From: Bacillus sp. EAC
Lineage (GTDB): Bacteria > Bacillota > Bacilli > Bacillales > Bacillaceae_G
Direction: 5' to 3'
DNA: 64,000 nucleotides
NCBI RefSeq assembly: GCF_002156875.1
Contig: NZ_NCSY01000002.1
Location: 124,001-188,000, forward strand
The notes beneath the pieces were generated by a model. The model was not told the origin of the DNA. It saw only the letters and a list, made by a program, of their open reading frames with translations, and made no database searches. This document shows, piece after piece, positions 60,595 through 64,000 of this stretch (its first letter is position 1; each line of letters opens with the position of its first letter). Both the position numbers and the translations under genes were made by a program.

Positions 60595-61899
60595 TTAAAT
60601 ATATTGAAGCGCAAACTTCTGATTTATATAATTCGTTGCATTTTTTGCACTTATTAGTGACGCGTTCAGTAGAATTTCTGTATTACCTACCCAATCTCCT
60701 GCAACATAAATGCCATCAATCCCTACTTCTTCATAATTTGGTTTCAGATCCTGATTATTAAGCGGCCTTTTAATCGCATTGGAGACTGTTAACTTAGGGA
60801 GAAAACGACGTGACACTACAAAATTTCTCCAACCTGGTTGAATATAATCTAGAAACCCTTCTAATTCAAGCTCATCCTCCAAAGGTTCAGTCTCATTGAC
60901 TGAATCTAAATATTTCATTACATGAACTACAATTTCCCCTGGTTTATCTGAAAGCTTTGCGACAGTTGAGTGATTTGAGAAATACCATGGATTTTCGATA
61001 CCTAAGGCAAAATTTATTTTTGGATTTGGAAGTCCATTCATGACCAAATCAAGACAGGCAGCACGGACAGGAATAAATTCTGAACATTTTTTGATAAATG
61101 ATTCTGAACATTGATTTTCGACAATTTTTACTAAATTTTGAGGATTGATTGTTGAAAGTAAACAATTAGTTGAAAAACAGTTTCCGTCTTTAGTCGTTAT
61201 TTCTATATTTGGATATGAACCTTTAATATTTGATATGATCAAATTTTTCTGTATAGTTACACCATGTTTGATTGCATTGGTAACTAGATCATCAACTATT
61301 GATTGCCAGCCATTATTTACATACAATACTTTCGAACTTCTTAATTGGCTGATTGCGACACGAGCACTCACTAATTCAGGATTATTTGTAAAAGTAGACA
61401 CCCTAACAAGAGCAAGTATGAGTTCTATTACTTTTTTATTAAATATTGTCTCATTTAAAAATTTCTCTAATGACACTTCATTTAACTGTTCTAAACTCAT
61501 TTTCTGAATGTGGCGATAAAACCGAAGAAATTCCATTTTCTCTTTCCACTTCAAGTGATTACCTAGAAATAAATTGAACACTTCAATGGCTTTCAATTCT
61601 TCCATTTTATTCCCAAAAACAAATGAACCACTTAATTTCGGCGTTTTACCAGAAATGTTGACACCAACTTCATTTAAGATTTCAAGCGTATTTGTATATA
61701 AGGCATGCGCACCAAGATTTAATTGTGCACCCCCAACATTATTTGATATTCCTCTACCACCTAATTTTGAGCCTTTTTCTACTAATAATACTGTCTTTCC
61801 TTCCTTTGCTAAATAGATTGATGCCGTTAAACCTGCTATCCCTCCACCTAATATAACAACATCCCATTTATCATCATTACTTAATTGATTTTGATTCAT
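60595..61899 (-). CDS. FAD-dependent oxidoreductase (amine-oxidase / phytoene-desaturase fold)
   Basis: 434 residues. The FAD-binding dinucleotide fold is DVVILGGGIAGLTASIYLAKEGKTVLLVEKGSKLGGR (about 13-50), and the C-terminal FAD motif is GIDGIYVAGDWVGNTEILLNASLISA. Substrate unknown. It is the first gene of an operon with the ECF41 sigma factor and has the ECF41 promoter in front, so it is the direct target. Ribosome site AAAGGGTG. Confidence 0.88.
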   Translation of the reverse strand: MNQNQLSNDDKWDVVILGGGIAGLTASIYLAKEGKTVLLVEKGSKLGGRGISNNVGGAQLNLGAHALYTNTLEILNEVGVNISGKTPKLSGSFVFGNKMEELKAIEVFNLFLGNHLKWKEKMEFLRFYRHIQKMSLEQLNEVSLEKFLNETIFNKKVIELILALVRVSTFTNNPELVSARVAISQLRSSKVLYVNNGWQSIVDDLVTNAIKHGVTIQKNLIISNIKGSYPNIEITTKDGNCFSTNCLLSTINPQNLVKIVENQCSESFIKKCSEFIPVRAACLDLVMNGLPNPKINFALGIENPWYFSNHSTVAKLSDKPGEIVVHVMKYLDSVNETEPLEDELELEGFLDYIQPGWRNFVVSRRFLPKLTVSNAIKRPLNNQDLKPNYEEVGIDGIYVAGDWVGNTEILLNASLISAKNATNYINQKFALQYI

Positions 61900-61933
61900 A
61901 TCTCTTCACCCTTTCCTCTATTTCATTAATTAA

Positions 61934-61960
61934 GACGAATAAGTGATGGAAATTGTGACA
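61934..61960 (-). promoter_or_regulatory. ECF41 promoter
   Basis: Minus strand TGTCACA (61954-61960), exactly 16 nt, CGTC (61934-61937), the consensus described for ECF41 sigma factors, about 35 bp before the oxidoreductase start. Confidence 0.88.
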
Positions 61961-62067
61961 TATTGAAGAAAATAAATAACTTTTTATTGAGGAATTAGTT
62001 TCCATTACAGGAAACCATAGTTGTTTTGTATAGATTACATTAATAAAAATTCCTCGAAAAAATTACT

Positions 62068-62105
62068 TTGACAGATAGAGTAATTATTGTTAACATTACT
62101 CTATC
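62068..62105 (+). promoter_or_regulatory. padR-operon promoter with inverted-repeat operator
   Basis: TTGACA (62068-62073), 17 nt, TAACAT (62091-62096). An 11-bp perfect inverted repeat GATAGAGTAAT (62074-62084) / ATTACTCTATC (62095-62105) spans spacer and -10, a suitable PadR site. Confidence 0.8.
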
Positions 62106-62136
62106 AGATAGAATAATATGTTTTAGAAGGTGGATT

Positions 62137-62463
62137 ATGGTTAGAAGTGACATCATACGCGGACATTTAGATTCAATTATATTAAAATTAATTTTTGAGA
62201 AAGATCGTTATGGTTATGAAATTTCACAAGAAATAGGATTACGTACAGACAATCGATTTCAGATTAAAGAAGCTACTTTATATGCAGTATTTCAGCGTTT
62301 GGAAAAGAAAGAACTTGTTGAAGCTTATTTTGGAGATATCACCCATGGTGGAAAACGAAAGTATTACAAAATTACATCATTAGGTAAGGCATATTTAAAC
62401 GAAATGGCGAAAGAGTGGCAGGAAGTTAAAGAAATTATCGATTTATTTATGGAGGACTTATGA
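62137..62463 (+). CDS. PadR-family transcriptional regulator
   Basis: 108 residues from the ATG after AAGGTGG. PadR winged helix: VRSDIIRGHLDSIILKLIFEKDRYGYEISQEI, then IKEATLYAVFQRLEKKELVEAYFGD and GGKRKYYKITSLG, followed by a short dimerisation helix. It overlaps the next gene by four bases. It probably represses its own operon through the inverted repeat on the promoter. Confidence 0.93.
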   Translation: MVRSDIIRGHLDSIILKLIFEKDRYGYEISQEIGLRTDNRFQIKEATLYAVFQRLEKKELVEAYFGDITHGGKRKYYKITSLGKAYLNEMAKEWQEVKEIIDLFMEDL

Positions 62464-62873
62464 TGAGAAAAATTAAAAATCACATTGAAGAATTATTTAA
62501 AGAAATTCCAAAAAGTAAAGAAACTGAGTTAGTAAAACAAGAGATCATTCAAAATTTAGAAGAAAAAGTAATGTATCTAATGGAGAATGGTAAAGAAGAA
62601 GAGGATGCAATTAATAAGGCTATTGTTGAATTTGGTGATATTGAAGAGTTAAAAAAAGAACTTGGAGTTAAGCAACCCGAGATAGACAATCGAAGAATTA
62701 AATTAGCAAAATTAAATTTAAAATTTGCTCTTTGTGGTAGTGCTTTAATAATTGCATTTTTTATCTTTATTAATTTCTACTATACACCTAAAACAATTTG
62801 GTTCGTTTATCCGACATTCGGATTATTATGGTGGCCTTTATCAATGTACTTTTATGTACAACGTAAAAAGTGA
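62460..62873 (+). CDS. permease-prefix-domain membrane protein with a 2TM module
   Basis: 137 residues. The N-terminal 75 residues form the cytosolic permease-prefix/DUF1700-type helical domain (IKNHIEELFKEIPKSKETELV, EDAINKAIVEFGDIEELKKEL), common beside PadR regulators. The C-terminal part has two membrane segments with YTPKTIWFVYPTFGLLWWPL, the same motif repeated four times in the next protein. It overlaps padR (ATGA) and the next gene is only about 10 bp downstream. Confidence 0.85.
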   Translation: MMRKIKNHIEELFKEIPKSKETELVKQEIIQNLEEKVMYLMENGKEEEDAINKAIVEFGDIEELKKELGVKQPEIDNRRIKLAKLNLKFALCGSALIIAFFIFINFYYTPKTIWFVYPTFGLLWWPLSMYFYVQRKK

Positions 62874-62884
62874 GGGATGAAACA

Positions 62885-63520
62885 ATGAAGAATTATGTGA
62901 AATTTGCTACTGCTGGATGCATTATGACAATGATATTTTTTATGATTGTTAATTTTATAACTTCACCTGATACGCTATGGTTTATCTATCCTAGTTTCTT
63001 CCTTCTTTTATGGCCTATTAGCTTATACTTTGTTTCGAAAAGATCATTAAAACAATTTTCATTTCTCCTTAGTTTAGTCATTATTGCATTTCTTTTTACT
63101 GAAAACTTAATTCATTCACCTGATTATTTATGGTTCTTATATGCTGCATATCCATTAATTTGGTGGCCAATCATTATGTATTTAGAAGAAAAAGCTTACA
63201 CATTATTTGTTGCCCTAATTGGTTGCATGATCACTATTGCATACTATTCAATTTTAAATTATCTTACCTCTCCAGAATACCCTTGGGCAATTTATCCTGC
63301 ATTTGTCGTGATGTGGTGGCCATTATCAATCTATCACGCGAAAAAGAAATCCTTTGTAGCCTATTCTTTTTATGCTAGTATTTTAATCAGTATTTTCTTT
63401 ATTTATGTAAATTACATTTCTTCGCCTCATACGATATGGGCAATCTATCCAATCTTTGCAGTTATTTGGTGGCCACTTAGCATGTATTTCTATGTGTATA
63501 AGAAGAAAAAAATAGTTTAG
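62885..63520 (+). CDS. membrane protein built of four tandem 2TM repeats
   Basis: 211 residues from the ATG preceded by GAGG; a GTG overlapping the previous stop is the alternative. Four units of about 50 residues each contain the pattern N-x2-[TS]SP-x3-W-x2-YP-x5-W[WP]P-x2-Y (TSPDTLWFIYPSF, HSPDYLWFLYAAY, TSPEYPWAIYPAF, SSPHTIWAIYPIF), each with two membrane segments. The motif resembles the 2TM domain. The repeats are uneven in identity, so the duplication is old. Function unknown; co-regulated with padR. Confidence 0.8.
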   Translation: MKNYVKFATAGCIMTMIFFMIVNFITSPDTLWFIYPSFFLLLWPISLYFVSKRSLKQFSFLLSLVIIAFLFTENLIHSPDYLWFLYAAYPLIWWPIIMYLEEKAYTLFVALIGCMITIAYYSILNYLTSPEYPWAIYPAFVVMWWPLSIYHAKKKSFVAYSFYASILISIFFIYVNYISSPHTIWAIYPIFAVIWWPLSMYFYVYKKKKIV

Positions 63521-63550
63521 TTCAATTATAGAATCATAGTGCATTCATGT

Positions 63551-63582
63551 AGACTTCAAATTTAATTTGGAGTCTTTTTTAT
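63551..63582 (+). terminator. terminator of the padR operon
   Basis: AGACTTCAAATT / AATTTGGAGTCT, one mismatch, followed by TTTTTTATTTT. Confidence 0.85.
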
Positions 63583-63660
63583 TTTAGTTGTTTTTGTAAA
63601 CTTTGTATCTGGTATTTTGTAGATTTCCACTACGGTGCTTGATTGTTCTTTTTAACATGA

Positions 63661-63685
63661 AAAAAGGAGCTTAAGCTCCTTTTTT
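63661..63685 (-). terminator. terminator of the LysE-type gene
   Basis: Palindrome AAAAAGGAGCTT / AAGCTCCTTTTT with runs on both sides, adjacent to the stop codon. Confidence 0.75.
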
Positions 63686-64000
63686 TTATTCAATAAATGA
63701 AATAACCCCTAAAATAATAATTAGTAATCCAGCTATTTTATTAACTAAACCCAAATAAGGCGTAATTTTACTTCGAAAGATACTTACAATATTACTTAAA
63801 ATAAACCACCAAGCAATCGCACCTAAAAAGACACCGATAATTAATGAAAAAGCTGATAAATTAGTATTAGAACCCTTATCAATTCCTAAACCAGCAAACA
63901 TTGCGACGAAATTTAGGATTGTCACCGGATTGGTAATCATTAATAAAAATGTTGAAAGATACATTCCTATATAACTTTCACCTTTTAAATTGGCAGCAGT
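63686..64000 (-). CDS. LysE/RhtB-family amino-acid exporter, C-terminal part
   Basis: The last 104 residues are in the window; the gene continues past its right edge. The LysE-type motif FLLMITNPVTILNFVAMFAGLG and the final two membrane segments (FLGAIAWWFILSNIVSIFR, IAGLLIIILGVISF) identify the family, which exports amino acids or related metabolites. The frame is open to base 64000. The substrate is not predictable. Confidence 0.85.
   Translation of the reverse strand, partial: TAANLKGESYIGMYLSTFLLMITNPVTILNFVAMFAGLGIDKGSNTNLSAFSLIIGVFLGAIAWWFILSNIVSIFRSKITPYLGLVNKIAGLLIIILGVISFIE

Overview
The window is a low-GC (roughly one third G+C by eye) Firmicute chromosome segment. The glycolytic operon cggR-gap-pgk-tpiA-gpmI-eno, the block clpP / crh-whiA-yvcK-rapZ-nudix / trxB-yvcD, the block hprK-lgt-yvoD-ppaX-yvoF, and uvrBA all follow the Bacillus gene order. 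AAGGAGG-type ribosome sites, CggR, CtsR and cre-like sites, and Crh with Gln in place of the catalytic His, place it in the Bacillaceae. It is not B. subtilis itself; the genus cannot be fixed from what I can see. There is no prophage, CRISPR array, rRNA or intact transposase. One tRNA-Arg(CCG) is present.

Layout. 1-4 kb: end of a DinB-family gene, secG, a lysophospholipase-like hydrolase, a DUF2238-like membrane protein and an MFS exporter. 4-12 kb: the glycolytic operon read leftward from cggR, with a CggR operator and a terminator between gap and pgk, then a glutaredoxin-like gene. 12-23.5 kb: rpoN (sigma-54) divergent from a LevR-type sigma-54 activator, then two tandem lactose/cellobiose-family PTS operons. 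The first has the order chbB-chbC-chbA-chbF-chbG of the E. coli diacetylchitobiose operon; the second is EIIB-EIIC-EIIA only. Each has a near-perfect -24/-12 promoter, a cre-like site and, further upstream, a cluster of GTGTGT repeats that look like enhancers. 23.4-28 kb: a DUF6509-like gene, a structured GC-rich RNA candidate, a 51-residue ORF, the tRNA, a GH1 phospho-beta-glucosidase with a LacI-type repressor and operator, and clpP under CtsR. 28-39.4 kb: conserved Bacillus housekeeping genes, interrupted by a tandem pair of 130-bp palindromic repeats.

39.7-64 kb is more accessory: a secreted Ig-like protein with a His/Asp-rich tail, yvlCD, uvrBA, a YtrA-type regulator with an ABC transporter, a SigY-like ECF cassette with its own promoter, an mhq-type quinone/electrophile resistance operon under a 26-bp palindrome, a SipW/TasA-type secretion cluster, an EcsC-family gene, an ECF41 sigma factor plus oxidoreductase with a textbook ECF41 promoter, a PadR-controlled operon of repeat-built membrane proteins, and a truncated LysE-type exporter.

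The most unusual stretch is the SipW cluster (55268-57764). A secreted protein with a SipW-type signal peptide is followed by an ER-type signal peptidase. The third frame, a second SipW-type secreted protein, has no start codon; it joins sipW through an A9 run containing an A_AAA_AAG slippery heptamer in the correct phase for a -1 shift. The fourth gene, a multi-pass membrane protein, has a perfect ribosome site but only ATT as start. I found no reason to call these pseudogenes, since the frames are otherwise intact. A sequence error in the A run remains the main alternative for the third frame.
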